Program-made: the position numbers and the translations under genes
Shown: positions 19,453 through 28,772 of the stretch, piece after piece
Layout of the letters: the number at the start of each line of letters is the position of its first letter
Numbering within the stretch: the first letter of the stretch is position 1
The notes under the pieces: generated by a model
What the model saw: only the letters and a program-made list of their open reading frames with translations
What the model was told of the DNA's origin: nothing
The model's database searches: none
Assembly (NCBI RefSeq): GCF_002902685.1
Contig: NZ_PPRN01000021.1
Coordinates: 1 to 60,215 of the forward strand
Direction of reading: 5' to 3'
Origin: Staphylococcus pettenkoferi
GTDB taxonomy: Bacteria; Bacillota; Bacilli; Staphylococcales; Staphylococcaceae
Length of the DNA stretch: 60,215 bases

Positions 19453-22110
19453 CTAAAGCTCCTTCTCAACGTATTTAGTCTCTTGCTCATAAAGCTTCTT
19501 CTTTTTCTTACGCAACCACCAACACCACAAGACACTCAGTACAACTCCAATACTACTCAAACTGAGAAGCAGCCAGTGATGAGGGTAGTGGTAAGTTACT
19601 GTAATCTCACGTTGTCCTTTTGACGTAGGCAAGACAGTCATTATTCCATTTCCTTGCTTGACGTCTACTTTTTTACCATTTGAATGTGCTTGCAAGCCAT
19701 CTCGGTAAGCCATAGGTAAGACGATGTAACCCGCATCATCGCGATTCTTGGTAATGGTGTACCCATTATGATGTTGCTTGACTTTCACAGGCTTCACATC
19801 TTTATGTGCTTCTTGCAATGTACGATAATCCTCTCCATAAATCCCCTTGAGTCGATAACGATACGTACCTTTAGCGAGATGTAAATGTAAATCTTGCGCT
19901 GATTTCACTTTCATCGTCACAGGTGTCACAAACCGGCGATATTTATACGTGAGTGGATTACGGTTCTGACTGTACTCGTTTATACCTACGCGATGTGCTT
20001 TGTCCGGCGACAGGAGTTCAACATCCATTTCGACATATAAATCTTGATAGCGATCAGCTATGTGTTTGGGTAGATGATAAGTGATACCGCCTCTATTTTT
20101 ATCTACTTTAAGTTGATGTTCTTTACCTTGACGCGCATGATTCAGCTCAGGTTTAGCATAGTTCAGTAGATTCTGATTAGGTGTAAAATGACTCGTCGGC
20201 TTCTGATCGTGATCTAAGAATACAACACCAGTTAAATACGCTTGTTCACGATCTAAAGGTGATTTCAATTGACTTGGCTTAAACACTTTCTTCGTTAAAT
20301 GAGCAGCAGGATAGTTAAAGTCAGCAGTTGAATGTTCAAACGTACGCGATTCGGTTTCGAAGTCCTGATAATGTTTGAAACCGTAAGGCATGAGTTGATC
20401 TTCAGAAGTGCGTATACGATCACGCACGTCCCATAACGCCATTAAATTGGTACGATTGTTGAGTAAGCGATACGTACTATTCTTGTCAGTCGGCATATTA
20501 ATCTGTAGTTGACGATCGTAATAGTCCAGAATACGTCCATCAAAGATGCTAGAATATAGCGCGATGCCATTATAGTGATAAACCATCGCTGAGTTAAGGT
20601 TGTATTGAGACATATAATCGATGCGATGAAAGATGTCATTTTGCCGCTTATGATTAATATCATTAATTTTATCTTGCATTTTCGGACTGCGATAATGATC
20701 AGATTTTAGTTCAGAGCGATCTGTTGTGTATTTTTTAATATTATTGGTATACGCGTTTTGAATCATCATCCATTGTTGCAAAATGATGAGAATCATTAAG
20801 ATAATTTTAAAAGCCACAGTGTGACGCCGGGATGTAAAGCGTATCGTTAAACCTAAGAAGATAATGATACACAGGCTTACATACATCCAACCCGTTTCAA
20901 GCTCGAAATACCCGATCCATTTTAGCAGCATGAGAATGAGCACAGGTATACTACTCAGCAGAAAGCTAGTCATTGAAATCTCGCTAAAGTAATGAATATA
21001 TTGTGCGACGAGTAGGGCAGATATAAAGGCCAAGATGTAGACCCAGCGACGTTCCGGTGTTGAAAAGCCATTGAAAGCACTATCGAAATAAGGCGAGAGT
21101 GAACCGAGTAACATTAACCACGTCGCAATCGCCGTCAAACGATAGAAATAATGGCGATAGAGTTTAAATGAGAACAACGCCATAACCACAATCAATATGA
21201 GCGTGATATAGAACCCATTTGAGAACATGTGATAATGACGTATCGGCTCGATGATTGGGCCGAAATGGAAATGTGGATTGGATTGTCGATCGTTATTGAG
21301 AAATGACGTTACCCCTGTATACCAACCCCATAAACTACTGATAGCTGCTAGCAGGACACTGCCGACGATGATCCATAGTTTCTGAATTCTTGAAAGTACA
21401 TCAGCATGATAAGGCCAAATTGTGCGATAGATAAAATAACACAACATAATAATTATTTCATAGTAACTGAAGTAAAAATTAGAAAATAAGGTGAGTGCGA
21501 TCGCAAAAATAAATAAGCCTGCTTTGCGTTCTTGGAACAAACGCTCAATGCCGAGTACAGATAATGGTAGAAAAATTAATAAATCACTATAGAACGACCA
21601 CGTAAAGTTAAAATCGATTGTCACCGTTGATGCGCCATATAATAATGTCGCAATCATTGTGGGCACGCGTTTCATGTTAAAATATCTGAACGTATAGTAG
21701 CTCACTACAAAGATGAATGAAGTCTTTACAATAGCAACGACGAGTTGATCCGTGGGCCAGAATGCAATATCACTCGGGTTAGCGTGAAAGACATGTTCTG
21801 CCACCCAGACTCCGAAAAAGTGTAAATAAGTAAATGGTGACAAAGCATAGTAATAGGATAAATCTTGAATATAATTGCCACCTAAACCAAAGGAGTGATC
21901 GTACATCATGTGTCCTTTCGAGAAATGTTCATAAAGGTACATTTGGAAAGGCATCATTTGTCGAAAACCATCTCCGTTGCCACTAAACACGAGACCTTGC
22001 GCCAAGTAGCGATAAATATAGCCACTAAAAGTGATTAAGCTTGCTATACTGCTGAGCACAATGACGAATAATAATTTTATTAAAGGATGTTGTGTTAATT
22101 TATCTTTCAT
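19453..22110 (-). CDS. YfhO family multipass membrane protein, putative GT-C-like glycosyltransferase
   Basis: A polytopic membrane protein of 885 residues. About a dozen hydrophobic segments fill residues 10-465, followed by a long extracytoplasmic domain (about 470-840, with LTGVVFLD and YRYRLKGIYGEDY), one last transmembrane helix (about 845-868, rich in Trp and Leu) and a basic Lys-rich tail. The first outside loop has GNGDGFRQMMPF, an acidic motif typical of GT-C-fold enzymes. In Bacillus and Listeria, YfhO-type proteins act with a CsbB/GtcA pair to glycosylate teichoic acids outside the cell; no such partners are nearby here. RBS AAGAGGAA lies before the ATG on the minus strand. Confidence 0.85.
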   Translation of the reverse strand: MKDKLTQHPLIKLLFVIVLSSIASLITFSGYIYRYLAQGLVFSGNGDGFRQMMPFQMYLYEHFSKGHMMYDHSFGLGGNYIQDLSYYYALSPFTYLHFFGVWVAEHVFHANPSDIAFWPTDQLVVAIVKTSFIFVVSYYTFRYFNMKRVPTMIATLLYGASTVTIDFNFTWSFYSDLLIFLPLSVLGIERLFQERKAGLFIFAIALTLFSNFYFSYYEIIIMLCYFIYRTIWPYHADVLSRIQKLWIIVGSVLLAAISSLWGWYTGVTSFLNNDRQSNPHFHFGPIIEPIRHYHMFSNGFYITLILIVVMALFSFKLYRHYFYRLTAIATWLMLLGSLSPYFDSAFNGFSTPERRWVYILAFISALLVAQYIHYFSEISMTSFLLSSIPVLILMLLKWIGYFELETGWMYVSLCIIIFLGLTIRFTSRRHTVAFKIILMILIILQQWMMIQNAYTNNIKKYTTDRSELKSDHYRSPKMQDKINDINHKRQNDIFHRIDYMSQYNLNSAMVYHYNGIALYSSIFDGRILDYYDRQLQINMPTDKNSTYRLLNNRTNLMALWDVRDRIRTSEDQLMPYGFKHYQDFETESRTFEHSTADFNYPAAHLTKKVFKPSQLKSPLDREQAYLTGVVFLDHDQKPTSHFTPNQNLLNYAKPELNHARQGKEHQLKVDKNRGGITYHLPKHIADRYQDLYVEMDVELLSPDKAHRVGINEYSQNRNPLTYKYRRFVTPVTMKVKSAQDLHLHLAKGTYRYRLKGIYGEDYRTLQEAHKDVKPVKVKQHHNGYTITKNRDDAGYIVLPMAYRDGLQAHSNGKKVDVKQGNGIMTVLPTSKGQREITVTYHYPHHWLLLSLSSIGVVLSVLWCWWLRKKKKKLYEQETKYVEKEL

Positions 22111-22463
22111 AATATTCCTCTTAACGTTGACGTTAAGTTCTTCAACTCACTCTAACGTCAAATTTAATTTTTACATAGCACTGTCATTTTAGCATCTTAT
22201 GGCTGATTCCACGACTCATTTAGGTAAACATAACTACCTAAAAGTGTTTTTGAAAATAACAATGGAGGCAACAAGAGGTATATTGTCAGTTCATATCATT
22301 ATAAGTGTGGTAGATATTTGGTTGAAATTCGATTTTGCGTTAAGCAATTGAAGTCTCAGTCATAAAGTCGTTCATTTTATCTTCAACTCTTTATGCAAAA
22401 GAAAGTTTAAATACTTAAAAAACGTCAAAATAAGTAGTGAAAGCAGTTATTTAGGAGGTATGT
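22111..22463. other. Divergent intergenic region between yfhO-like and htsA-like genes
   Basis: This 353-base AT-rich spacer carries the 5' signals of two divergent genes. The left end holds the palindrome at 22120-22137 and further ACGT-containing repeats. The right end has the ribosome binding site AGGAGG (22453-22458). I find no convincing Fur box, no terminator and no credible small gene. A 29-codon frame at 22262-22351 has no ribosome binding site. Confidence 0.5.
22120..22137. promoter_or_regulatory. Palindromic candidate operator before the YfhO-family gene
   Basis: CTTAACGT-TG-ACGTTAAG is a perfect 8-base inverted repeat placed directly upstream of the YfhO-family ribosome binding site on the minus strand. 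TAACGTCAAA (22153-22162) repeats part of it. A repressor binding here would cover the translation-initiation region of the gene. Confidence 0.5.
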
Positions 22464-23324
22464 ATGATGACTACAGAAATTAAACATGCAGCTGGTACGA
22501 CACAAATTCCAGAAGTAATTGAGTCTGCAGTAGCTCTAGAATATTCATTTGTTGATGCACTCGTAGCTTTAGACGTTAACGTTACAGGCGTAGCTGATGA
22601 TGGTGATAGCGCAAACCTCATCGACCCAATTCGCAATCAAGTCGGCGATTATGTATCAGCAGGTGAAAGACTCAACCCTGATTTCGACGCCATTAAGAAA
22701 GCAGAACCTCAACTCATCATTGCTGATCAAGATAGACACAAAGACATGTATGATGATTTAACTCAAATTGCACCTACCATCTTAGTTAAAAGTTTCGACG
22801 CAAATTACAACGAAAACTTAGATGCATTCCGGATTATCGGCAAAGCTGTATCTAAAGAAGACAAAGCGCAAGAAGTTATGAAACAACATGAAGAAAAAAT
22901 TAATGACTACAAAAATCAAATTAGTTTAGATACTGATCAAACTACTTTACCAATCGTCGTAACAAATGACGGTGTTGTAGCGCATTCAGTTAAAACGTAT
23001 GTCGGCAGTTTCTTAGAAAGTCTTGGCTTTAAACCTGCACTAACTAAAGATGTTGTAGAAAATTCTTCAGAGTACATGGGTGCAGATTACTTAGAATTAG
23101 ATTATAAACAATTATCAGAAGTAAATCCTGAACGTTTATTCATCATGGTTGAAGATGAAAATAGCGATGAAGTGAAAGCACTTCAAAATAGTGAAGCATG
23201 GTCTCATGTAGACGCAGTTGAGAAAGCACGTGCGCACTTTGTTAATCGTGAGACATGGGCTAAATTCCGTGGTTTAGTCGCTTCTGAAGACATTGCTAAA
23301 GAAATCAGTGAGCTTAACGAGTAA
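22464..23324 (+). CDS. HtsA-like iron-siderophore binding protein without signal peptide
   Basis: A type III (FhuD/BtuF-fold) substrate-binding protein of 286 residues. Its sequence from residue 4 (EIKHAAGTTQIPE, VALEYSFVDALVALDV) follows the mature part of the staphyloferrin A receptor HtsA. Candidate ligand residues are R69, R91, H174, R262 and R269; a further Arg that I expect in the motif WARSRG is Lys267. There is no signal peptide and no lipobox Cys. An in-frame TAG at 22452-22454 lies just before the start, and the ribosome binding site AGGAGG is at 22453-22458, so the protein begins at ATG 22464 or 22467. No ABC permease or ATPase is adjacent. It should therefore be cytoplasmic; its function is unknown. 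Confidence 0.82.
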   Translation: MMTTEIKHAAGTTQIPEVIESAVALEYSFVDALVALDVNVTGVADDGDSANLIDPIRNQVGDYVSAGERLNPDFDAIKKAEPQLIIADQDRHKDMYDDLTQIAPTILVKSFDANYNENLDAFRIIGKAVSKEDKAQEVMKQHEEKINDYKNQISLDTDQTTLPIVVTNDGVVAHSVKTYVGSFLESLGFKPALTKDVVENSSEYMGADYLELDYKQLSEVNPERLFIMVEDENSDEVKALQNSEAWSHVDAVEKARAHFVNRETWAKFRGLVASEDIAKEISELNE

Positions 23325-23420
23325 TTATTTGAGATACTCACAACTCACTTAATGATTAAATCTAGTTTCACGCTACGGAAGATGAGCGTTGAAATATCCA
23401 TTTAAATTCTAACCTTTATT

Positions 23421-23475
23421 AGGGAGTAAGACACACTTGAATCATTGCGATGAGTTAAGTCTTACTCCCTCTTTT
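23421..23475 (+). terminator. Terminator after the HtsA-like gene
   Basis: AGGGAGTAAGAC (23421-23432) and GTCTTACTCCCT (23459-23470) are perfect 12-base arms with a 26-base loop, then CTTTTTG. The arm GTCTTACTCCC recurs in the hairpin after cdsA. Confidence 0.85.
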
Positions 23476-23543
23476 TGCGTTGAACATGTTATGATAATAA
23501 AGTCTTAACTAGTAATTAAATTATTAAAAGAGGTGAATGCAGC

Positions 23544-24425
23544 ATGGTCATACAATGGTATCCTGGTCATATGGCGAAAGCGAAACGCGAAGTCTCTGAG
23601 CAGTTGAAAAAGGTGGATGTCGTCTTCGAACTTGTAGACGCGCGTATTCCATATAGTTCTCGTAACCCTATGATTGATGAAGTCGTACAACATAAGCCGC
23701 GTGTAGTCATTTTAAACAAAAAAGATATGGCTAACTTGAATGAGCTAGATAAATGGCAGGAACATTTCAAAGCACAAGGCTACTATCCTGTAGCGGTAGA
23801 CGCCAAGCATGGTCGAAGTTTGAAAAAAGTGGAACAAGCCGCCACTGAAGCTACGAAAGAGAAGTTCGAACGTGAGAAAGAAAAAGGGTTGAAACCACGT
23901 GCGATTCGAGCGATGATCGTCGGTATCCCTAACGTTGGTAAGTCCACGTTAATCAACAAGTTAGCGAAGAAGTCGATAGCGAAGACAGGAAACACGCCAG
24001 GAGTAACGAAACAACAGCAATGGATTAAAGTTGGTAAAGCGTTGCAATTACTCGACACCCCTGGGATTCTGTGGCCGAAGTTCGAGGATGAGACAGTGGG
24101 TAAGAAACTCAGTATTACTGGAGCGATTAAAGACAGTATCGTTCACTTAGATGAAGTGGCGATCTTTGGATTGAATTTCTTGATCGAACACGACTATGAA
24201 GGACTTTGTAATCATTACAATGTAGAAGTTGATCCGGATGCTGAGCTGCTTGAATGGTTTGATGCGATAGGAAGACGTCGAGGCCTTTTACAAAAAGGGA
24301 ATGAGGTCGATTATGAAGCGGTTATTGAACTAATTATTAACGATGTCAGAAATGCCAAGATTGGCACGTACACTTTCGATATCGTTAAAGAGATAGAAGG
24401 AATGAAAGATGACGCGAACAATTAA
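23544..24425 (+). CDS. rbgA: Ribosome biogenesis GTPase A (YlqF/RbgA)
   Basis: GTPase required for a late step of 50S assembly. The motifs are circularly permuted: G4 NKKDMAN (from residue 58) comes before G1 [10 protein letters not shown] (from 127), then TPGV and DTPG. The start [15 protein letters not shown] is the family N-terminus. It has 293 residues. It begins a two-gene unit with rnhB, whose ATG lies inside its last 17 bases. Confidence 0.96.
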   Translation: MVIQWYPGHMAKAKREVSEQLKKVDVVFELVDARIPYSSRNPMIDEVVQHKPRVVILNKKDMANLNELDKWQEHFKAQGYYPVAVDAKHGRSLKKVEQAATEATKEKFEREKEKGLKPRAIRAMIVGIPNVGKSTLINKLAKKSIAKTGNTPGVTKQQQWIKVGKALQLLDTPGILWPKFEDETVGKKLSITGAIKDSIVHLDEVAIFGLNFLIEHDYEGLCNHYNVEVDPDAELLEWFDAIGRRRGLLQKGNEVDYEAVIELIINDVRNAKIGTYTFDIVKEIEGMKDDANN

Positions 24426-25185
24426 AGAAGTGAAGGAAGAGATTGCTCAAATCACCTCGCTCGAGGAGTTAGAACGCTCTGAATGGCATGCAGATGAGCG
24501 CAAAGGCGTACAACAAGCTTTGAAGCAGCAACATAAACAAATCGTTAAAGCTCTAGAAGAAGTTGAACGTTATCAGTATATGACGTTCTATGAGAGTAAT
24601 ATTCTTGAAAAGGCGCCACAGGCTGTGATCTGCGGTGTAGATGAAGTAGGTCGTGGTCCTTTAGCAGGTCCGGTTGTGACATGTGCGGTGGTACTGAATG
24701 ATCAACATCACTATGTAGGTATTAACGATTCGAAGCAGTTAAGCGCTAAGAAACGTGCAGCATTTGAAACGGCCTTGAAAGAGGGCGTTGCCGATTATGC
24801 CTTTGGAATAGCAACGGTGGATGAGATTGATAAGTATAACATCTACCAGGCGACGCAAATGGCGATGGTGCGCGCTGTAGAGCAGTTAAAGACTCGTCCG
24901 ACCCACATGCTAGTTGATGCGATGAAACTGCCTTTAGATATCCCACAACAATCGTTAGTTAAAGGTGATGCGAAGAGTGTATCGATTGCTGCAGCAAGTA
25001 TTCTTGCTAAAGAATATCGTGATCGTTATATGCGTGAGTTAGACGAACAATATCCAGGATATGAGTTTAGTAAGAACGTCGGATATGGTACGAAAGCGCA
25101 TTTAGAAGGGTTGAAACAATTAGGCGTCACGCCGGAGCATCGAAAGTCTTTTGAACCGATAAAATCCATGATCGCAAGTTTATAA
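24409..25185 (+). CDS. rnhB: Ribonuclease HII
   Basis: Removes ribonucleotides from DNA and RNA-DNA hybrids. It has an N-terminal extension (about 1-70) as in Bacillus and staphylococci, then the catalytic core with [12 protein letters not shown] (acidic pair near 78-79), [21 protein letters not shown] and [17 protein letters not shown]. It has 258 residues. ATG 24409 overlaps the end of rbgA by 17 bases and has AAGGA upstream. Confidence 0.95.
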   Translation: MTRTIKEVKEEIAQITSLEELERSEWHADERKGVQQALKQQHKQIVKALEEVERYQYMTFYESNILEKAPQAVICGVDEVGRGPLAGPVVTCAVVLNDQHHYVGINDSKQLSAKKRAAFETALKEGVADYAFGIATVDEIDKYNIYQATQMAMVRAVEQLKTRPTHMLVDAMKLPLDIPQQSLVKGDAKSVSIAAASILAKEYRDRYMRELDEQYPGYEFSKNVGYGTKAHLEGLKQLGVTPEHRKSFEPIKSMIASL

Positions 25186-25220
25186 AATTAAAATAATTCT
25201 AAAATACTGTGTTCAATCAG

Positions 25221-25249
25221 TTTACAATAGCGCTTACATTTTTTATAAT
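25221..25249 (+). promoter_or_regulatory. sucC promoter with a cre-like site in the spacer
   Basis: TTTACA (25221-25226) and TATAAT (25244-25249) are exactly 17 bases apart. The segment 25225-25238 reads TGTAAGCGCTATTG on the minus strand, a good cre half-site and core (two mismatches at the far end). CcpA bound here would cover both hexamers. Repression of the TCA cycle by glucose is known for this family of bacteria; this site is an inference. Confidence 0.65.
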
Positions 25250-25287
25250 TGACTATGAACTTAACCTAAGAAACAGGAGGATGGAGA

Positions 25288-26454
25288 ATGAATATCCACG
25301 AGTATCAAGGTAAAGAAATTTTTCGTTCTATGGGCGTTGCTGTCCCAGAAGGACGCGTAGCATTTACTGCTGAAGAAGCAGTTGACAAAGCAAAGGAACT
25401 TAACTCAGACGTGTATGTAGTTAAAGCTCAAATCCACGCTGGGGGAAGAGGTAAAGCAGGCGGTGTTAAGATTGCTAAATCTTTAGACGAAGTTGAAACT
25501 TACGCTAAAGAATTATTAGGTAAGCAATTAGTAACGCACCAAACTGGTCCTGAAGGTAAAGAAGTTAAACGTCTTTACATTGAAGAAGGTTGCGATATTC
25601 AGAAAGAATATTATGTTGGTTTCGTAATCGACCGCGCAACTGACCGTGTAACTTTAATGGCTTCTGAAGAAGGCGGAACTGAAATCGAAGAAGTAGCAGC
25701 AGAAACGCCAGAGAAGATCTTTAAAGAAACAATCGATCCAGTTGTAGGCTTAGCGCCTTACCAAGCAAGAAGAATTGCTTTCAACATCAATATTCCTAAA
25801 GAATCAATCGGTAAAGCTGCTAAATTCTTAATGGCACTTTACAATGTATTTATCGAAAAAGACTGCTCTATCGTTGAAATTAACCCACTTGTAACTACTG
25901 GTGACGGCGACGTATTAGCACTTGATGCTAAACTTAACTTCGACGATAACGCATTATTTAGACATAAAGACATCATGGAATTACGCGACTTAGAAGAAGA
26001 AGATCCTAAAGAAATCGAAGCATCTAAATACGATTTATCTTACATCGCTTTAGATGGCGACATTGGTTGTATGGTTAACGGTGCCGGCTTAGCGATGGCA
26101 ACTATGGATACAATCAACCACTTCGGTGGACGTCCAGCTAACTTCTTAGACGTTGGTGGCGGTGCTACTAAAGAAAAAGTTACTGAAGCATTCAAGATCA
26201 TCTTAGGTGACGAGAATGTTAAAGGTATCTTCGTTAACATCTTTGGTGGAATCATGAAATGTGACGTTATTGCTGAAGGTATCGTTGCAGCTGTTAAAGA
26301 AGTCGAATTAACATTACCATTAGTTGTACGTTTAGAAGGTACTAACGTTGAACGTGGTAAAGAAATCTTAGACAATTCTGGCTTAGCTATCGAACCAGCA
26401 ACAACTATGGCAGAAGGCGCACAAAAAATCGTTAATAATGTAAAAGAAGCGTAA
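25288..26454 (+). CDS. sucC: Succinate-CoA ligase (ADP-forming), beta subunit
   Basis: TCA-cycle step succinyl-CoA to succinate with ATP formation. The N-terminal ATP-grasp domain ([33 protein letters not shown]) is followed by the CoA-ligase-type C-terminal domain ([35 protein letters not shown]). The length of 388 residues is standard. It is paired with sucD 21 bases downstream. The codon pattern (GTT, GAA, TTA, CGT) looks like that of a highly expressed gene. Confidence 0.97.
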   Translation: MNIHEYQGKEIFRSMGVAVPEGRVAFTAEEAVDKAKELNSDVYVVKAQIHAGGRGKAGGVKIAKSLDEVETYAKELLGKQLVTHQTGPEGKEVKRLYIEEGCDIQKEYYVGFVIDRATDRVTLMASEEGGTEIEEVAAETPEKIFKETIDPVVGLAPYQARRIAFNINIPKESIGKAAKFLMALYNVFIEKDCSIVEINPLVTTGDGDVLALDAKLNFDDNALFRHKDIMELRDLEEEDPKEIEASKYDLSYIALDGDIGCMVNGAGLAMATMDTINHFGGRPANFLDVGGGATKEKVTEAFKIILGDENVKGIFVNIFGGIMKCDVIAEGIVAAVKEVELTLPLVVRLEGTNVERGKEILDNSGLAIEPATTMAEGAQKIVNNVKEA

Positions 26455-26475
26455 GGAAAGGATGGGAGCGCTAAG

Positions 26476-27384
26476 ATGAGCGTATTTATTGATAAGAACA
26501 CAAAAGTAATGGTTCAAGGTATTACAGGGTCAACTGCCCTTTTCCATACTAAACAAATGCTTGACTATGGTACACAAATCGTCGCTGGTGTAACGCCAGG
26601 TAAAGGCGGTCAAGTCGTTGAAGGTGTACCTGTATACAATACAGTAGAAGAAGCGAAAGAAGAAACTGGTGCAACTGTATCAGTTATCTATGTACCAGCA
26701 CCTTTCGCAGCTGACTCTATTCTTGAAGCAATCGATGCTGAGTTAGACTTAGCTATCTGTATCACTGAGCACATTCCAGTTATCGACATGGTTAAAGTTA
26801 AACGCTATGCACAAGGTAAGAAAACACGTATCGTAGGACCAAACTGTCCAGGTGTTATTACTGCTGGCGAATGTAAGATCGGTATCATGCCTGGTTACAT
26901 CCATAAAAAAGGTCACGTAGGTGTTGTATCTCGTTCAGGTACTTTAACTTACGAAGCTGTACACCAATTAACTGAAGAAGGTATTGGTCAAACAACTGCA
27001 GTAGGTATCGGTGGCGACCCAGTTAACGGTACAAACTTTATCGACGTGTTAAAAGCATTTAATGAAGACGATGAAACTAAAGCAGTCGTTATGATTGGTG
27101 AAATCGGTGGTACTGCTGAAGAAGAAGCTGCACAATGGATTAAAGAGAACATGAACAAACCAGTTGTAGGCTTCGTTGGTGGTCAAACTGCACCTCCAGG
27201 AAAACGTATGGGTCACGCAGGTGCGATTATTTCAGGCGGTAAAGGTACTGCTTCTGAAAAAATCAAAACACTTAACTCTTGTGGTGTTAAAACTGCAGAC
27301 ACTCCTTCAGAAATCGGTACTACACTTATCGATGCTGCTAAAGAAGCAGGTATTTATGAAGAGTTATTAACTATCAACAAATAA
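26476..27384 (+). CDS. sucD: Succinate-CoA ligase (ADP-forming), alpha subunit
   Basis: Alpha subunit with the CoA-binding Rossmann domain ([25 protein letters not shown]) and the active-site histidine that is transiently phosphorylated (H247 in [18 protein letters not shown]). Also visible is VGPNCPGVI. It has 302 residues. An intrinsic terminator follows. In S. aureus two cell-wall genes (lytN, fmhC) lie between sucD and dprA; they are absent here. Confidence 0.97.
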   Translation: MSVFIDKNTKVMVQGITGSTALFHTKQMLDYGTQIVAGVTPGKGGQVVEGVPVYNTVEEAKEETGATVSVIYVPAPFAADSILEAIDAELDLAICITEHIPVIDMVKVKRYAQGKKTRIVGPNCPGVITAGECKIGIMPGYIHKKGHVGVVSRSGTLTYEAVHQLTEEGIGQTTAVGIGGDPVNGTNFIDVLKAFNEDDETKAVVMIGEIGGTAEEEAAQWIKENMNKPVVGFVGGQTAPPGKRMGHAGAIISGGKGTASEKIKTLNSCGVKTADTPSEIGTTLIDAAKEAGIYEELLTINK

Positions 27385-27401
27385 TATGATAGTTAGGTTT
27401 C

Positions 27402-27440
27402 AAGCTCGGCTTACTCTTTCGAGAGAAGTCGAGCTTTTTA
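27402..27440 (+). terminator. sucCD intrinsic terminator
   Basis: AAGCTCG (27402-27408) pairs with CGAGCTT (27430-27436), and the inner CTT/AAG extends the stem. A T-run (TTTTT) follows. Confidence 0.85.
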
Positions 27441-27747
27441 ACGTTTAAAAAGAAAATAATGATTATCAGTTATGAATGACGTTAGAATTATTATGTTAAC
27501 TTAAATTTTAGCGAAGAATAGAATTAACTTTATGTTCGAGGCACGAATTAATAATAGAAAGGTCGTTTACATTGCATGTGGACGTTCTTCAGTTTTTTAA
27601 TAAATTTTTTGACAGTTCCTTGGTATATTAAAAGTTGAACTTTACTTTTAACAATTAGGTTAAGTTTGAGATTAAATTTGAAATCAAATTGACACACTAT
27701 TCTCTTGGGAAATAAGTTATAATGTTAAGAAAGAGGAGGTTACGACC
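27441..27747. other. AT-rich region between sucD and dprA
   Basis: About 300 bases with no credible gene. Visible elements are a 14-base palindrome ATTTGAAATCAAAT (27676-27689), a TTGACA directly after it (27689-27694), TATAAT (27718-27723) and the dprA ribosome binding site. The 23-base gap between those hexamers is too long for a standard promoter, so the real dprA -35 is uncertain. Confidence 0.45.
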
Positions 27748-28620
27748 ATAGAACACACTTATTTACAACTCCGCTTCGCGGGATTCACTACATCCATGAT
27801 TAAACAACTATTAGCAGCATATCCTGATTTCCCCCAACTTTCCTTCCAGGAGCAGCTCACTCTATTAAATGAAGAACAGGTCCTTTCGAAACGTTCCTAT
27901 AAAGAAGAGTATAAAGCGAACTATATAAGGCTCACAGAAGATTATATGTTTAGTAAATTAGCTGAATGGCAAGTTAATGTATTATCAATTGAAGATGATG
28001 AATATCCTCAATTACTAAAGGAAATTTATGATCCTCCATATGTCCTTTTTTACCGAGGTAACTTGCATATGCTAAATCGTCCTCGTAAATTAGCGATTAT
28101 CGGTTCACGCTCAGCTACATATTATACTACACAAACACTAGAGTCATTCTTTCCTCACTTTGATAGAGCAGATTTAACGATTGTTTCCGGGTTAGCTAAA
28201 GGAGCTGACCACGTCGCTCATCGATTATCTCTAAGATACAATATGTCTTCGATAGGTGTGCTTGGATTTGGACATCTTGCGCATTATCCATATGAGACGC
28301 AGAATACGCGTGATTTACTTGAACATCAAGGCCTGACAATAAGCGAATATGTTCCAGATACACGACCACAGCGTTATTACTTTCCACAACGTAATCGCTT
28401 GATTAGTGGCTTATCTCAAGGCATATTTGTCACTGAAGCTGAGCAGAATAGTGGTACGCATATCACTACTACTGCTGCGCTTGAACAGAATCGTGAGGTA
28501 TATATTCTGCCTGGGTCTATCTTTAATCCTATGACAAGAGGAAATATGCTGAGTGCACAAGATGGTGCAAAAATTGTTTTAGAACCGAGCGACATTATTT
28601 CAGATTTCGAAATATATTAG
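27748..28620 (+). CDS. dprA: DNA-processing protein DprA, with ATA in place of a normal start codon
   Basis: Loads RecA onto incoming single-stranded DNA during natural transformation. The Rossmann-like core shows KLAIIGSRSATYYTTQTLE, IVSGLAKGADHVAHRLSL, FPQRNRLISGLS and EAEQNSGTHITTTAALEQNR. The first ATG is at 27796, but it has no ribosome binding site. The frame is open upstream, and residues IEHTYLQLRFAGFTTSM correspond to the N-terminus expected from the S. aureus protein. The strong ribosome binding site GAGGAGG (27733-27739) is 8 bases before ATA 27748. Translation thus probably starts at AUA, giving 290 residues, or the start codon was lost by mutation. With ATG 27796 the protein has 274 residues. 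Confidence 0.85.
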   Translation: MEHTYLQLRFAGFTTSMIKQLLAAYPDFPQLSFQEQLTLLNEEQVLSKRSYKEEYKANYIRLTEDYMFSKLAEWQVNVLSIEDDEYPQLLKEIYDPPYVLFYRGNLHMLNRPRKLAIIGSRSATYYTTQTLESFFPHFDRADLTIVSGLAKGADHVAHRLSLRYNMSSIGVLGFGHLAHYPYETQNTRDLLEHQGLTISEYVPDTRPQRYYFPQRNRLISGLSQGIFVTEAEQNSGTHITTTAALEQNREVYILPGSIFNPMTRGNMLSAQDGAKIVLEPSDIISDFEIY

Positions 28621-28706
28621 GTTACTTCATTTAAGAATACTAAGTATCGTTTAGTTAAAAACCACACTTATAATGGTAGAAAGTCGGAACAAATAATTTA
28701 AAAACA

Positions 28707-28736
28707 TTGACAAAAACAAAATAAACCGTTTATCAT
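28707..28736 (+). promoter_or_regulatory. topA promoter
   Basis: A consensus TTGACA (28707-28712) lies 18 bases before TATCAT (28731-28736). Confidence 0.65.
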
Positions 28737-28772
28737 TTACCTTTGAATTAGTTAATTCAAGGGGGTATCACT

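Noticed and set aside
22262..22351. 29-codon frame MEATRGILSVHIIISVVDIW... resembling a small membrane peptide
   Set aside because: No ribosome binding site or promoter nearby; it lies in an AT-rich spacer where such frames arise by chance.
22200..22463. Fur box expected for a siderophore-binding gene
   Set aside because: No stretch resembles the 19-base GATAATGATTATC-type consensus; iron control is not supported by the visible sequence.
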